A stretch of 64,000 bases of DNA from Pandoraea pnomenusa (GTDB taxonomy: Bacteria > Pseudomonadota > Gammaproteobacteria > Burkholderiales > Burkholderiaceae), in the NCBI RefSeq assembly GCF_000767615.3, contig NZ_CP009553.3, positions 4,092,001 through 4,156,000 on the forward strand, read 5' to 3'. Positions 1 to 9,648 of the stretch are shown one piece after another; the stretch's first letter is position 1, and the number at the start of each line of letters is the position of its first letter. The notes beneath the pieces are model-generated. The model was given only the letters and a program-made list of their open reading frames with translations. It did no database searches and was not told the DNA's origin. Both the position numbers and the translations under genes were made by a program.

Positions 1-859
1 CGCGTGCCGATGCGAGTGCTTCATCGAGACGTCCCAGGAGTCGCAGAATGCACGCGCGCGCGACGAGTGTCGACGGATGCTGCATGGCGAAGGCCGACAT
101 CACTTCCACGATCTGCCATGCGCCGCCCAGATTGCCGCGCGCGAGTTCGATATCGGCGAGATTGCGGTAGGCGTCGACGAATTGCGGGTCGATTTCAATG
201 GCGCGCCGCGCCATCGCGGCCGCTTCGTCATGACGTTGCTGCGCACGCAACAGCGCCGCCAGGTTGCTGTGCACGTCGGCGCGCTGTCCGTCGAGTTCGA
301 GCGCACGCCGGTAATGCCGCTCCGCTTGTTCGGTCCGGCCCAGCAGACGCGCCGTGTTCCCGAGATTGTTCCACGCATCGGCAGACCCGGGTTGCAGTTC
401 GCTCAGACGCTCGAGACTCGCCAGACTCTGCGACAACTGACCGGCTTCCTGCTGCGCGATCCCCAGATTGTTCCATGCCGCGGGGAAGGTCGGATCGACC
501 TCGACGGCCCGCTGCGCGGCGTTCAACGCCTCGTCGAGGCGTCCGGCCTGACGGTTCATCTCTGCCAGATCCGACCAGCAGGCAGCCGGTGCGCCCGGCA
601 CCTTGCATACCTCGCGCAAGTGCTCGATGGCCACGTCCAGTTTTCCGTACGCGTGCGCCATCAGGCCCAGCAGGTAATGCGCGTCCGGATGCCCGGGGGA
701 CGCCGCGAGCACGCGTCGGCACAGGATTTCGGCTTGCGGCGCCTGCCCGGCCTGCCAGTGAGTGCGCGCACGGGCCATGGCCTCGGCGAAAGTGATCGTT
801 TCCGTGGCGGGCACGGTCGAGGCGTTTGGCGAAACCGGAAGGGCGGGGCTGGAAGACAT
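1..859 (-). CDS. Tetratricopeptide-repeat protein, C-terminus cut by window edge
   Basis: The minus-strand frame beginning at 859 reads as a regular TPR solenoid and stays open to base 1, so the C-terminal part lies outside. The first ~25 residues are a Ser/Ala/Pro-rich leader, followed by helices starting near ITFAEAMARARTHWQAG. Repeats recur every 34 residues with the family W-N-N-L-G-x-A pattern (AAWNNLGIAQ, ADAWNNLGNTA, ADVHSNLAALL, VDAYRNLADIE). At least seven repeats are present. There is no signal peptide or membrane segment. TPR proteins scaffold protein contacts; in this family a glycosyltransferase, sulfotransferase or hydroxylase domain often follows, but it is not visible here. 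No clear Shine-Dalgarno precedes the ATG, so the start is approximate. The family call is firm; the specific function is unknown. Confidence 0.85.
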   Translation of the reverse strand, partial: MSSSPALPVSPNASTVPATETITFAEAMARARTHWQAGQAPQAEILCRRVLAASPGHPDAHYLLGLMAHAYGKLDVAIEHLREVCKVPGAPAACWSDLAEMNRQAGRLDEALNAAQRAVEVDPTFPAAWNNLGIAQQEAGQLSQSLASLERLSELQPGSADAWNNLGNTARLLGRTEQAERHYRRALELDGQRADVHSNLAALLRAQQRHDEAAAMARRAIEIDPQFVDAYRNLADIELARGNLGGAWQIVEVMSAFAMQHPSTLVARACILRLLGRLDEALASAR

Positions 860-902
860 CGGAACGATGGGCGGGCGGTGGCGGACCGCAAGATACTTCC
901 AC

Positions 903-936
903 GGCGCTCGCCATCGTGTCAACGATGGCGAGCGCC
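903..936 (-). terminator. Perfect 14-bp hairpin after the autotransporter gene
   Basis: GGCGCTCGCCATCG pairs perfectly with CGATGGCGAGCGCC across a 6-nt loop. It lies 25 bp past the autotransporter stop and ahead of the TPR start, so it probably ends autotransporter transcription. No T-run follows on the minus strand, so an mRNA-stabilising role is also possible. Confidence 0.55.
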
Positions 937-961
937 GGTGTCGGGTCACGGCACCAAGCCG

Positions 962-3900
962 TCAGAAGCGTTGCTGGATGCGCACGATGCCCGTGTGCGA
1001 TACGAAGCCAGAGCCGGCCTGAAGGTTATAGCGGATCGATGCACTCATGTTGCTCGCGCGCATGAGCGTGAGGCCCAGCGAAATATCGGCAAGATCCGAC
1101 ACGGGCGTCGCGCCCACCGTCGTGAACGCCGTCTGCCCCGACGGATCGGCGGCGAAGCTCGCCCCCGTCGACAAGCGCGTGCGATTGTACTCGTGCACCC
1201 AGCGCACGCTCAGCTCCGGCATCCACGTGCCCGACGACGTCTCGAACGGGACACCGATCTTCGCCCCCAGCGCACTGCGCACCGAGCTGGCGCTCGCGCT
1301 GCCCACCGAGAGCGCCGCACCGTTGCCGCCGCTTTCCGTGTAGCCGGGCTGACTCAGGTGGCTGAAGCTCAGGCCCACCAGCGGCGTCACGATCGCGCGC
1401 CCAACCGCCAGCGGCCAGCCAAACTCCGCGCTACCGACATACTGCTGCCCGTTGAAGCTGCCGCCCGCCGCGCCGTTGAAGCCCTGCATCGACACCAGGC
1501 GCGTGGTGTTGTAGCGCTGCATGACCACCGAGCCCGAGAGATTCACATACCACGGCTCGCCGGTATAGGAGGCGTAGCCGATCAGTCCGTACCCATTGAC
1601 GCTCGTGTTGTTGCCCGACGTGGCGCCGTCGTTGTTGATGACCGTGCGCGAGAACTGGAATGCGCCGCCCGCGCGCCAGCGGTCGCCGAAGGCGCGGTCC
1701 GCACCAATGAGCAGGCCGCCGTAATTGGCGGCGTAGCCGTCCACGCCGTCACGCTCGGACTGGCTGGCGTGGCCGCCGAATGCCTGGCCCCACACGCCCC
1801 AGTTCACCGCGGCGTCGCCCGTTGCCACCCCGGTCCCTCCGGCCGAGGCCGTGCGCAGACCGTTGACGTGGGCACTCACCACACTGAGCGCGTCGATCGC
1901 GGCGGCCCCCGCGGCGCGTGTCACTTGCGACGGTGCCAACTGATTGCCCACACGGTTGGCCGACGCCGTCGAACCATCGGAGAGCGAACCCAGCGTCGCG
2001 TTGTATAGGTTGAGCAGTTGCGCATCGCTCACGCCGGTATAGCCGAGCAGCCCTCGCAACGCCGACTGGGCGTTCTGCGTCGAAGCGATAGTGGCATTGG
2101 TGCGCGGATCGAACGACGGGATCTGACCACCACCGTTGCCGCCAGCGCCGCCGCCAATGGTGCCGGTACCGCCGCTGTTGCCGCTATTGCCGCTATTGCC
2201 ACCATTGCCGTTGTTGCCGTCGTCCTTGCCCGCGTTCGGATCGGAGACCACGGTCAGCACCAGATCGCGCTTCGTGCCGTTGGCCACGTTCGCGCCAGTA
2301 GCGCCGAGCGTCGTCGAGCCGTTAACGCGATAGCTCAGCAAGCCTTCGTTGTAATTGGCCGTACCGGCGGTGTCGATCACGACATAGCGCTGGCCGACCG
2401 CGAACGAATACCCGAGCGACTGCAACGCGATTCTGGAGCCGGGTGCCAGCGTCGTATTGCCGGTGACCACGAGCCGGCCATAGCCGCTGTCGGTCGTCAT
2501 GTCACCGGTCGTCACCGCATTGCTCGCTACACCAACCTGCAGTGTGCCGCTCGCGGCCTGGTCGAAGTTGCCATCGACGTTGAGCGTTCGGTTGATCTGC
2601 AACACCGACGCGTCGTTGTGCACCGTACGCACGCCGCCAAGGTCAAAGTGGTCGTCGAGCACCAAACGTCCCCCTGTGAAGCGGGTGTCGGCATTGGTGC
2701 TCACGATGGTGCCCGGGAAAACGCCGCCAAAGCCGGTCAGGGTGCCGTAAGTGCCATCCGTTGCGCCAGCGATCTTCAACACGTTGGGCGAGCGATTGAT
2801 GATCCAGCCGGCGATCGTGCCGGCGTTGTTGATCGCATCGATGGACGACGTCGTTGCCTGGTTCGAAATCGCGCCGCCGACGCCCGTGATCAGGCCTCCC
2901 GCCTGGTTGTTGATCGTGCCGATGGACGCATCGTTGTAGATCCCGTAATAAGCGCCCGAGATCGTGCCGGCGTTGTTGATCGCGCCGATCGTGCCTGCGA
3001 ACAGCGTGCCGCCAATCAATTGCGACGCGTTGTTCAGGCCCACCGCATACTGGCCCGGCACGCCGGTGCCTGCGGTGATCGTACCGCCGGCCAGGTTGTT
3101 GATGGCAGCGATCGAACCGCCGTAGTTCGCAAGGCCATACATCTGCCCGATCAGGGCGCCGGTGTTCTCGATCAGACCGAACGACGACGGCCTGGCCAGG
3201 TCGCCGGATGCCGCCAGCATCACCCCCGTGTAGCCGGTGATTCGCCCGCTGTTGGTGAGCACGCCCCACTCGCCCGTGCCCCACACGCCCACGCCATTGG
3301 AGGCGGTCGTGGTCGCGGCGATCGTGCCGGCGTTGATTAGTGTCGTGAGCGAACCCGTGTTCGCAACGCCCAGCGTGGCGCCCTGGATCAGGCTGCGGTT
3401 CTCCAGACGCGCAAGCGCACCGGTGTTGTTCACGCCACCGAGGTTGTCGGACACGATGGTGCCCACGTTCAGGATCGTTCCGACCAAGCCGCCCGCATAC
3501 AGGCCCGAATTGGTGCCGCCGGACGCCGAAATCACGCCGTTGTTCACCACGCTGTCGACCTGACCGCCGTTGCTGGCAATGCCCAGTGCACTCTTGCCAG
3601 CGAGGGTGCTGGCAATCGTGCCCGTGTTCGTGATCGTGCCGAGGTGACCGGTAATCGACGCCTGGGCCGTGCCGCTGACGTCGAGATTCGCGCCGTCGAA
3701 GCGCCACTGCGACGCATCGCCGCCAGTCACGCCCGCCACGAGATTCGTGGTGCCGTTGACGACGCCGAGGTACTGCGGCGTGAAGAGCGTCACGAGCAGC
3801 GTGGTGCCCTGGTGCGCACCGTTGGCCGCGAGCGTCGGGTTGCCGTTGATCACATAGCGCAACGTGCTTTCGTTGTAATTGATCGTGCCCGCCGAATCGA

Positions 3901-6900
3901 TGACCACGTAGCGCTGCCCTGCGGCGAACGCGTACCCCATCGATTGCAGCGCGATGGTCGAGCCCGGTGCGATGTACGTACTGCCGCTTACGAGGAGACT
4001 GCCGTAATTCGGCGAGTCCGCGCCCGCCACGCCGATCTGAAGCGTGGCGTTCGCGCTCTGGTCGTAATTGCCGAAGATCGAGAGCGGACGATTGACCTGG
4101 AGCAACGAACCGACGTTGTGCAGCGTGCGCATGCCGGTCACGTTGCCGCCGATCGTGGTGCGCAGTTCGAAATCGTTGTTGACCAGCAAGTTTCCGCCGG
4201 TGAGTCGTACGTCGGCGTTGGTACTCACGATGGTGCCCACATTCGCACCGCCACCGAAACCGGTGAATGTGCCGAACGTGCCGTCCGTTGCACCGCTGAT
4301 ACTCAGTTCGTTCTGGGAGCGATTGATGATCCAGCCGGCAATCGTGCCCGCGTTGCGAATCGCGCCGATCGACGCCGACGTCGCCTGGTTCGAGATGGCG
4401 CCACCCAGCCCAGTGATCACGCCGCCCGCCAGATTGTCGATCAGACCGATGTTGCTGCCGTTGGAAATCCCGTAGTAGCTGCCGGCGATCGTGCCTGCAT
4501 TGCTGATCGTGCCAATCGTACCCGCCAGCAGCGTGCCGTTCGCGGTGAGATCGAGGTTCTCGATGCCGGAGACAATGGTGTTGCCCGTGCCACCCGTTCC
4601 GGTGATGGAACCCCCTGCCTGATTGTCGATCTTCGTGATCGTCGAGCCGTTGTTCGACAAGCCGTTCTGCGCGCCTGTAATCACTCCGCTGTTCGTCAGC
4701 AGGTCGAGCGTCGCAGGGGCCGCAGTGGTGGCCGAGGCGTAATTCACGAGACCGTTCCAGCCGAGGATAAGCCCTTGGTTGGTCAACTGCCCCAGATGCC
4801 CCGTATTCAGGGCGCCATAACCGGTACTGGCGCTCATCGTGCCGGTGTTCTGCACCGAGGTCAGCGAGCCATAGTTCGCAAGACCGTCGAGCACGCCCGT
4901 TATCGTGCCGGTGTTCTCGAATGTGGTCATCGTGCCGGTGTTGTTCACCGCATCGCGCGTGCTCGTTCGCACTGCGCCGTGGTTCACCAGCGTGCCGACG
5001 GTGCCGCCGTTGAAGAAGCCCGAGTTGTTCGGCCCGGTCGACGCGATGGTCCCATCGTTGACGAAGCGGTCGACCGAGCCGTAGATCGCGGCAATGCCCA
5101 TGGCCGACGTCCCCGTCAGGGTCCCGGTGTTCGCGATCGTGCCGATCGAGCCGACGACCGTGCCGAACGTCGAGCCGGTGATCGAGACGTTGGTGCCGTC
5201 GAACGACCACCCGGTGCCGCTGGACGGTACCCCCTTGAGCAGACTGGCGGTCCCGCCGATCGTGCCCACGGCGCTCGGCGCGATCAGCGTCACGATCAGA
5301 TCGAGATAGCTCCCGTTGGCCTGACGCACGCCGCTGCCGACGAGGGTCGACCCACTGATGACGTAGTTGAGCGACGCTTCGTTGAATGGCGAGGACCAGT
5401 CCATCGTTTCGAGCACGACATATCGCTGGCCGGACGCGAACGCGTAGCCCATCGACTGAAGCGCGATGGTCGTGCCCGGCATGAGTGTCGCCAACCCCTG
5501 CACCACAAGACGGCCATAGCCGCTGTCGGATGTGCGGTCACCGGTCGTCGTGGCGCCTGAGCCGACGCCGATCTCGAGTGTCGCCCCCGCGTCCTGTTGA
5601 TAGTTCCCGTACACCGAAATGGTACGGTCGAGGTGAAGCCTGGCCCCGCTGTTCAACAGCGTGAACGCGTTGCCCAGGTTCACGTTGTCGTTGAGGATGA
5701 GATTGCCGCTCGCGAACCGCACGTTCGACGTTGGACTCTCGAGCGAGCCGACGGAAGTGCCGTCGAAGCCGGTCAGCAAGCCGTAGCCGCCGCCGGCGTC
5801 ACCGTTGATCGTCAGCGCCACCGAGCCGTAGTTGACGATATTGCCCTGGATGGTTCCGGCGTTGTTGATCGTGCCGATCGTTCCCCCGCCGGCGGCAATC
5901 GCGATCGCGTTGAGCCCGCGGATCACGCCGCCGCTGTCGTTGTTGATGGTGCCGATGCGGCTCCCGGCCGCCCCCGTCACAATACCGGTGCCCGAAGCGC
6001 CTGCGTCGATGCGCCCGGTGGCGAGGTTGTGAATCTCGTCGATCGATCCCGAGTTCTGGATCGCGCCGCCATAACCGGTGATCGAGCCGCCGTTGGCGAT
6101 CGAACCGAGGGTCGCGTTGTACACCGTCCCGCCGACGGTCGTGGTCGAATTGCTCAGACCGTAGACCGAAGCGCCTGCGCTGGTCGCGTCAATCGTGCCA
6201 AAGTTGCTGAGCGAGGTGATGCCGCCGCCGGCGTTGTAGACGCCGACAAGACCGCCCGTGATCACGCCGGTGTTCGTGATCGTCCCCACGGACACCGGGG
6301 CGGAGGTAGTACGCTGATTCAGCACGCCGTAATCGCCCGAGATCGTGCCGCCCGTCTGATTCATCAGGTTGTCGATCCGCCCTGCGTTACTGATCGCGGC
6401 TTCGTTCCCGCCACGAGAGACGCCAATCCATCCCATGTTGCCGAGGTTCGAAATGGTCCCTTGGTTCAGCACCCCCGCCCGCCCGGGGGCATTGTTGTTG
6501 ACCGAGATATTGCCGCCGTTGGTGAGCGTGCCGAGCTGCCCCGAATTCAGCACGCCGAGCGTGCCGCTCACGATCTGGCCGTAGTTGCCGAGCAACCCGA
6601 TCGTGCCGCTCGATTGCACACCGCTCTGGTCGCCGTAGATCGTGCCGTTGTTGAGCAGCCGGCCGAGTGCTCCCGACACCGATACCCCCGTAGCGGCACC
6701 GACGATCGTTCCGTTATTGTTGAGCAACGAATTCAGGCCTACAGGTGTCCTGATGAGCGCTCCGACCGCATCTCCCCTGAACGACACGCCCTGGTCGAGG
6801 TAGATCTCGCCGAAAGCCCCCGTGAAATTCACGCTGCGCGTTCCGTCGACGATGACATTCAGGTTGTTGCCGTCCCATTCCCACGTGAGCCCGCCATCCG

Positions 6901-7129
6901 GCGCGCCCCAGTTTAGCGGGGTCGCCTGCCCGTCATATCCGGTAACCGAGCCGACCGCCTGCGCCATCGCCGCACCGGAAGCCGCGATCAAGGCGGCGGC
7001 TGCGACCGCTGCCCTGCGGGCGCGCCGATCCACGCTGCGCGTCGCCTTCCCGTGGCTGCAGGCCACCTCGGAAGCGACTTGATACATCCCCAGACTGGTG
7101 CTCCACACCACGCGGTAAATGCGATTCAT
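962..7129 (-). CDS. Large type Va autotransporter adhesin-like protein with ESPR signal and three tandem passenger modules
   Basis: A 2055-residue type V secreted protein. The start at 7129 is chosen because MNRIYRVVWSTSLGMYQVASE is an extended signal peptide region, as in large autotransporters; an in-frame start 72 bp upstream would bury it. A hydrophobic segment ending ASGAAMAQA follows. The passenger is a beta-helix-type array of short repeats based on GTIxNxGTIxG. It is built of three ~505-residue modules, each ending in the landmark ALQSMGYAFAxGQRYVV (near residues 555, 1058 and 1563). A Gly/Asn/Ser-rich linker (about 1645-1690) leads to a C-terminal 12-strand autotransporter beta-barrel (about 1770-2055) ending in the aromatic IQQRF. 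Expected role: the passenger is displayed at the cell surface for adhesion or aggregation; the ligand cannot be told. No protease catalytic motif was seen. Internal repeats make collapse in short-read assemblies likely. Confidence 0.93.
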   Translation of the reverse strand: MNRIYRVVWSTSLGMYQVASEVACSHGKATRSVDRRARRAAVAAAALIAASGAAMAQAVGSVTGYDGQATPLNWGAPDGGLTWEWDGNNLNVIVDGTRSVNFTGAFGEIYLDQGVSFRGDAVGALIRTPVGLNSLLNNNGTIVGAATGVSVSGALGRLLNNGTIYGDQSGVQSSGTIGLLGNYGQIVSGTLGVLNSGQLGTLTNGGNISVNNNAPGRAGVLNQGTISNLGNMGWIGVSRGGNEAAISNAGRIDNLMNQTGGTISGDYGVLNQRTTSAPVSVGTITNTGVITGGLVGVYNAGGGITSLSNFGTIDATSAGASVYGLSNSTTTVGGTVYNATLGSIANGGSITGYGGAIQNSGSIDEIHNLATGRIDAGASGTGIVTGAAGSRIGTINNDSGGVIRGLNAIAIAAGGGTIGTINNAGTIQGNIVNYGSVALTINGDAGGGYGLLTGFDGTSVGSLESPTSNVRFASGNLILNDNVNLGNAFTLLNSGARLHLDRTISVYGNYQQDAGATLEIGVGSGATTTGDRTSDSGYGRLVVQGLATLMPGTTIALQSMGYAFASGQRYVVLETMDWSSPFNEASLNYVISGSTLVGSGVRQANGSYLDLIVTLIAPSAVGTIGGTASLLKGVPSSGTGWSFDGTNVSITGSTFGTVVGSIGTIANTGTLTGTSAMGIAAIYGSVDRFVNDGTIASTGPNNSGFFNGGTVGTLVNHGAVRTSTRDAVNNTGTMTTFENTGTITGVLDGLANYGSLTSVQNTGTMSASTGYGALNTGHLGQLTNQGLILGWNGLVNYASATTAAPATLDLLTNSGVITGAQNGLSNNGSTITKIDNQAGGSITGTGGTGNTIVSGIENLDLTANGTLLAGTIGTISNAGTIAGSYYGISNGSNIGLIDNLAGGVITGLGGAISNQATSASIGAIRNAGTIAGWIINRSQNELSISGATDGTFGTFTGFGGGANVGTIVSTNADVRLTGGNLLVNNDFELRTTIGGNVTGMRTLHNVGSLLQVNRPLSIFGNYDQSANATLQIGVAGADSPNYGSLLVSGSTYIAPGSTIALQSMGYAFAAGQRYVVIDSAGTINYNESTLRYVINGNPTLAANGAHQGTTLLVTLFTPQYLGVVNGTTNLVAGVTGGDASQWRFDGANLDVSGTAQASITGHLGTITNTGTIASTLAGKSALGIASNGGQVDSVVNNGVISASGGTNSGLYAGGLVGTILNVGTIVSDNLGGVNNTGALARLENRSLIQGATLGVANTGSLTTLINAGTIAATTTASNGVGVWGTGEWGVLTNSGRITGYTGVMLAASGDLARPSSFGLIENTGALIGQMYGLANYGGSIAAINNLAGGTITAGTGVPGQYAVGLNNASQLIGGTLFAGTIGAINNAGTISGAYYGIYNDASIGTINNQAGGLITGVGGAISNQATTSSIDAINNAGTIAGWIINRSPNVLKIAGATDGTYGTLTGFGGVFPGTIVSTNADTRFTGGRLVLDDHFDLGGVRTVHNDASVLQINRTLNVDGNFDQAASGTLQVGVASNAVTTGDMTTDSGYGRLVVTGNTTLAPGSRIALQSLGYSFAVGQRYVVIDTAGTANYNEGLLSYRVNGSTTLGATGANVANGTKRDLVLTVVSDPNAGKDDGNNGNGGNSGNSGNSGGTGTIGGGAGGNGGGQIPSFDPRTNATIASTQNAQSALRGLLGYTGVSDAQLLNLYNATLGSLSDGSTASANRVGNQLAPSQVTRAAGAAAIDALSVVSAHVNGLRTASAGGTGVATGDAAVNWGVWGQAFGGHASQSERDGVDGYAANYGGLLIGADRAFGDRWRAGGAFQFSRTVINNDGATSGNNTSVNGYGLIGYASYTGEPWYVNLSGSVVMQRYNTTRLVSMQGFNGAAGGSFNGQQYVGSAEFGWPLAVGRAIVTPLVGLSFSHLSQPGYTESGGNGAALSVGSASASSVRSALGAKIGVPFETSSGTWMPELSVRWVHEYNRTRLSTGASFAADPSGQTAFTTVGATPVSDLADISLGLTLMRASNMSASIRYNLQAGSGFVSHTGIVRIQQRF

Positions 7130-7837
7130 ACGATGCCCCGGCTCACTGTGCCTATGTCGATGTGTTGGATGACGGAATTCGGTATGACTTCCCGAAGCCA
7201 TACCTGTCCCCGGCTCGGCCGCAGGCGTGCCGGGACATCGCTGCGAGAACCATTTCCGGCAGCGGATGCGTCAGGGATTCAGGCGAGAAAAATGCGCTCG
7301 TGCGCTACGTCAGGCGGGGGTCCGGTCGCCGCACGGGAGAGTCAGCAAAAGCACGCGCGGAAGCGTGGATTTTTAGAGAAGTTTTACAAAACATTCGGAC
7401 TACCCCGTAAATATTGACTGGCGCCTTGCCTTTTGATTTTGTTGCTTTTTTTGTCCGGCGAATCCTTTCATATGCTTTTTCTACTGTCAATCAACAATCA
7501 TCAAGTTTCCTTTAAATGCCTGATTTTATTAAGTTATACAAAACAATAAAAAACAACGATTCGTCCCCCAATCGTCCTACTTTTATTCGAAAATTACTCC
7601 ACTCAATGAGGGCCATAACAACAATGGGATGCTGCCTTCTCGAAGCATGCGTTCGCACCACCTCGTGAACCTTCCAGGGGATTGCATGCTCGCGGCGCGG
7701 GATGGACTGGCACAGGTCGACGTCACGGTTGCGCCGCCCGCCCTGCGGGCCCGCCGGGCTTGCGCTACACTCGTTCGACCCTGCGCGGCTCGCCTCGGGC
7801 GGCACGCCTTTTCCCTCATCAAGGACACGACACGCAC
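7130..7837. other. Divergent intergenic region with AT-rich core, no gene seen
   Basis: About 700 bp lie between the divergent autotransporter and glutathione peroxidase genes. Bases ~7370-7610 are strikingly AT-rich with poly-A/T runs, against a GC-rich background. All reading frames here give Arg-rich shadow peptides. The region must hold the autotransporter promoter on the minus strand; no convincing -35/-10 pair could be fixed. AT-rich upstream DNA next to a surface-protein gene is typical of H-NS-type silencing, which is inference. Confidence 0.6.
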
Positions 7838-8383
7838 ATGACCACGAACCTCGAAACCATTCCCGTCAATCGGAACGACGGCAGCGCCGCGACCCTGGGC
7901 GACTACGCCGGCAAAGTCCGTCTCATCGTCAACGTCGCGTCGAAGTGCGGTCTCACGCCGCAATACGAAGGCCTGGAGCGCCTCTACGAAGACAAGCGCA
8001 ACGCCGGCCTGGAAGTCCTGGCCTTCCCGGCGAACAATTTCAAGGGTCAGGAGCCCGGTACCGACGCCGAGATCCTCGACTTCTGCACCACGCAGTACAA
8101 CGTGACCTTCCCGCTGTTCGCCAAGATTTCCGTGCTCGGCGAAGACCGCCACCCGCTGTACACGGCACTGGTACAGGCCAAGCCGGATGCCACCGGCGAA
8201 GGGCCTTTCCGTGAGCGTCTCAGGGGTTTCGGCGTCGAGCGCGAGAACCTCGCCGACGTCCTGTGGAACTTCGAGAAATTTCTGATTGGCCGGAATGGTC
8301 AGGTCGTGGCGCGCTTCTCGCCGGACGTGAAGGCCGACGATCCACGCCTGGTGGCCGCCATCGACGCCGAACTGGCCAAGTAA
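7838..8383 (+). CDS. Glutathione peroxidase (Cys type)
   Basis: A 181-residue thioredoxin-fold peroxidase that reduces peroxides using thiols, probably in the cytoplasm. The peroxidatic cysteine is Cys37 in NVASKCGLTPQY. The resolving loop FPANNFKGQEPG supplies Gln71, and the conserved Trp lies in LWNFEKFLI, giving the Cys-Gln-Trp set of the family. The length is normal for bacterial GPx/BtuE. The ATG at 7838 is chosen because the family start (short strand, then D-G at the beta-hairpin) follows at once; the longer open frame upstream is Arg-rich and unlike the family. It stands alone between a divergent autotransporter and a convergent catabolic operon. Bacterial homologues often use thioredoxin rather than glutathione, so the electron donor is uncertain. 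Confidence 0.93.
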   Translation: MTTNLETIPVNRNDGSAATLGDYAGKVRLIVNVASKCGLTPQYEGLERLYEDKRNAGLEVLAFPANNFKGQEPGTDAEILDFCTTQYNVTFPLFAKISVLGEDRHPLYTALVQAKPDATGEGPFRERLRGFGVERENLADVLWNFEKFLIGRNGQVVARFSPDVKADDPRLVAAIDAELAK

Positions 8384-8505
8384 AAGAATCCGGGGCGCGG
8401 CGCCGGGATCGCCGCAAGAATGCAAAAGGGGGCTGCGCAAACGCATGCCCCCTCTGGTGCCGCCAGCCGCCGCAAGACGGTTGCCGGCGCACGATATTCG
8501 CCGCT

Positions 8506-8539
8506 CGTGCACGGCCTGCGTCTGGACAGACCGTGCACG
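8506..8539. repeat. Inverted repeat CGTGCACGG / CCGTGCACG
   Basis: Two 9-bp arms, each containing the palindrome GTGCAC, are separated by 16 bp in the convergent gap between the peroxidase and the catabolic operon. There is no T-run. It could be a weak terminator for the peroxidase gene or a protein site; the position favours a transcript end. Confidence 0.4.
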
Positions 8540-8598
8540 GGCCTCATGGCGAGATATCGCGCGCCGGTTCCCGCTTCTCGCGACAACTCGCGAAAGCC

Positions 8599-8630
8599 GG
8601 GCGCCTCATTCCCCCCGGAGTGAGGCGCCC
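8599..8630 (-). terminator. Hairpin terminating the catabolic operon
   Basis: GGGCGCCTCA and TGAGGCGCCC form a perfect 10-bp stem with a 12-nt loop, starting 14 bp beyond the stop codon of the last operon gene (8644). No strong U-tract follows, so termination efficiency is uncertain. Confidence 0.6.
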
Positions 8631-8643
8631 GCGATGACCGACC

Positions 8644-9615
8644 TCAGCGCTTGGCCGTGTCGGTCATGAACTTGCCGCCCGGCGCTTCGCCGCCCTTCTT
8701 CTGACGGCGCGTGTTCCCATCGATCCCGCCGTCCACCGCCCACTCGGCGAACACCGTGGGCCCCGGCTCGAAATCGCGCGGCTGCCATTCCGGCGTGAGG
8801 ATGTCCTCGTCGGCGTAATACTCGATGAGCGCGCCGCACGGATTCTTGAAGTACCAGAAGTACGCCGACGAAATCGGGTGACGGCCCGGCCCGAGCTGCG
8901 TTTCCCAACCGCACCGATCGATGTGCATGCCTCCCCCAAACACTTCGTGGATGTCCCGCACGGTGAACGCCACGTGATTGAGGCCTCGCTTGCCGTTGGG
9001 CAGCGCCAGCAGGAACAGGTCATGGTGACCGCCGTGCGGCGCGCAGCGCATGAACGCGCCGCGATCCGGGTAGCGATCCGACAACTCGAAGCCGAGCTTG
9101 TCTTCGTAGAACTTCTGCGTGGCCGCCAGTGCGTTGGTGAAAAACACCACGTGGCCGACCTCGATCGGCTGCGCCCGCTCGTACACCGGACTCGGCGTAT
9201 TCACGCGTTGCGCCGGAATGCCCCACGGGTTGGTCGGTGCGCCCTTCACGTCGATGGCGCGCTTGGCGGTGACTTCCACACGCAGGGCCAGCCCGTTCGG
9301 GTCGATGCAACCGGTCGCGCCGTCCCTGAAGTAGTAGCCCGGCTGGTCCGCGAGACGATCCGCGATGGCCGCGACCTCCTGGGCCGTCGTCACGCCCCAC
9401 GTGACCTCGCGCAAGGTCGGTCCCTCCTCCATGGCGGGCGGCAGTGCTGAATCGTCGTGGCGCACCGCCAGCACGCGAGCACCGTTGAGCGTCTCGAAGC
9501 GTGCGCCATTGGCGTCGGCGGACACTTCCGTGAGGCCCCAGTCGGCCAGGAAGCGGCGGCAGGTGTCGAGGTCGGTGACCCCGTAGGTGATTTGTTCGAT
9601 GCCCAGAATCGTCAT
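8644..9615 (-). CDS. VOC-family extradiol-type dioxygenase, two-domain
   Basis: A 323-residue protein with two vicinal-oxygen-chelate domains (about 5-120 and 150-275), the plan of type I extradiol ring-cleavage dioxygenases. In the C-terminal domain the three Fe ligands expected of the family are visible: His155 (VGHVVFF), His214 (LNHVAF) and Glu265 (LIEYYADE), so it looks catalytically competent. Family enzymes open catecholic rings next to the diol (meta cleavage). It is the last gene of the operon, 33 bp after the oxygenase reductase, fitting a step after ring hydroxylation by the Rieske enzyme. The start at 9615 is chosen over one 11 codons upstream because MTILGIEQITYGV begins the first VOC strand. 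A polar, Lys/Gly-rich C-terminal tail of ~40 residues is extra. The substrate is unknown. Confidence 0.85.
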   Translation of the reverse strand: MTILGIEQITYGVTDLDTCRRFLADWGLTEVSADANGARFETLNGARVLAVRHDDSALPPAMEEGPTLREVTWGVTTAQEVAAIADRLADQPGYYFRDGATGCIDPNGLALRVEVTAKRAIDVKGAPTNPWGIPAQRVNTPSPVYERAQPIEVGHVVFFTNALAATQKFYEDKLGFELSDRYPDRGAFMRCAPHGGHHDLFLLALPNGKRGLNHVAFTVRDIHEVFGGGMHIDRCGWETQLGPGRHPISSAYFWYFKNPCGALIEYYADEDILTPEWQPRDFEPGPTVFAEWAVDGGIDGNTRRQKKGGEAPGGKFMTDTAKR

Positions 9616-9648
9616 GTCTGTCTCGGGGAGGGGTTCAGGGTGTGGCAA

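Noticed and set aside
77..2008. 643-codon plus-strand open frame opposite the TPR and autotransporter genes
   Set aside because: Arg/His/Ala-rich composition, no recognisable motif, and antisense to two clear genes; an artefact of high GC.
2643..5560. Long open frames on both strands inside the autotransporter
   Set aside because: They are frame-shifted or antisense readings of the repeat array, with biased composition (QQRRDH, RRAVRD).
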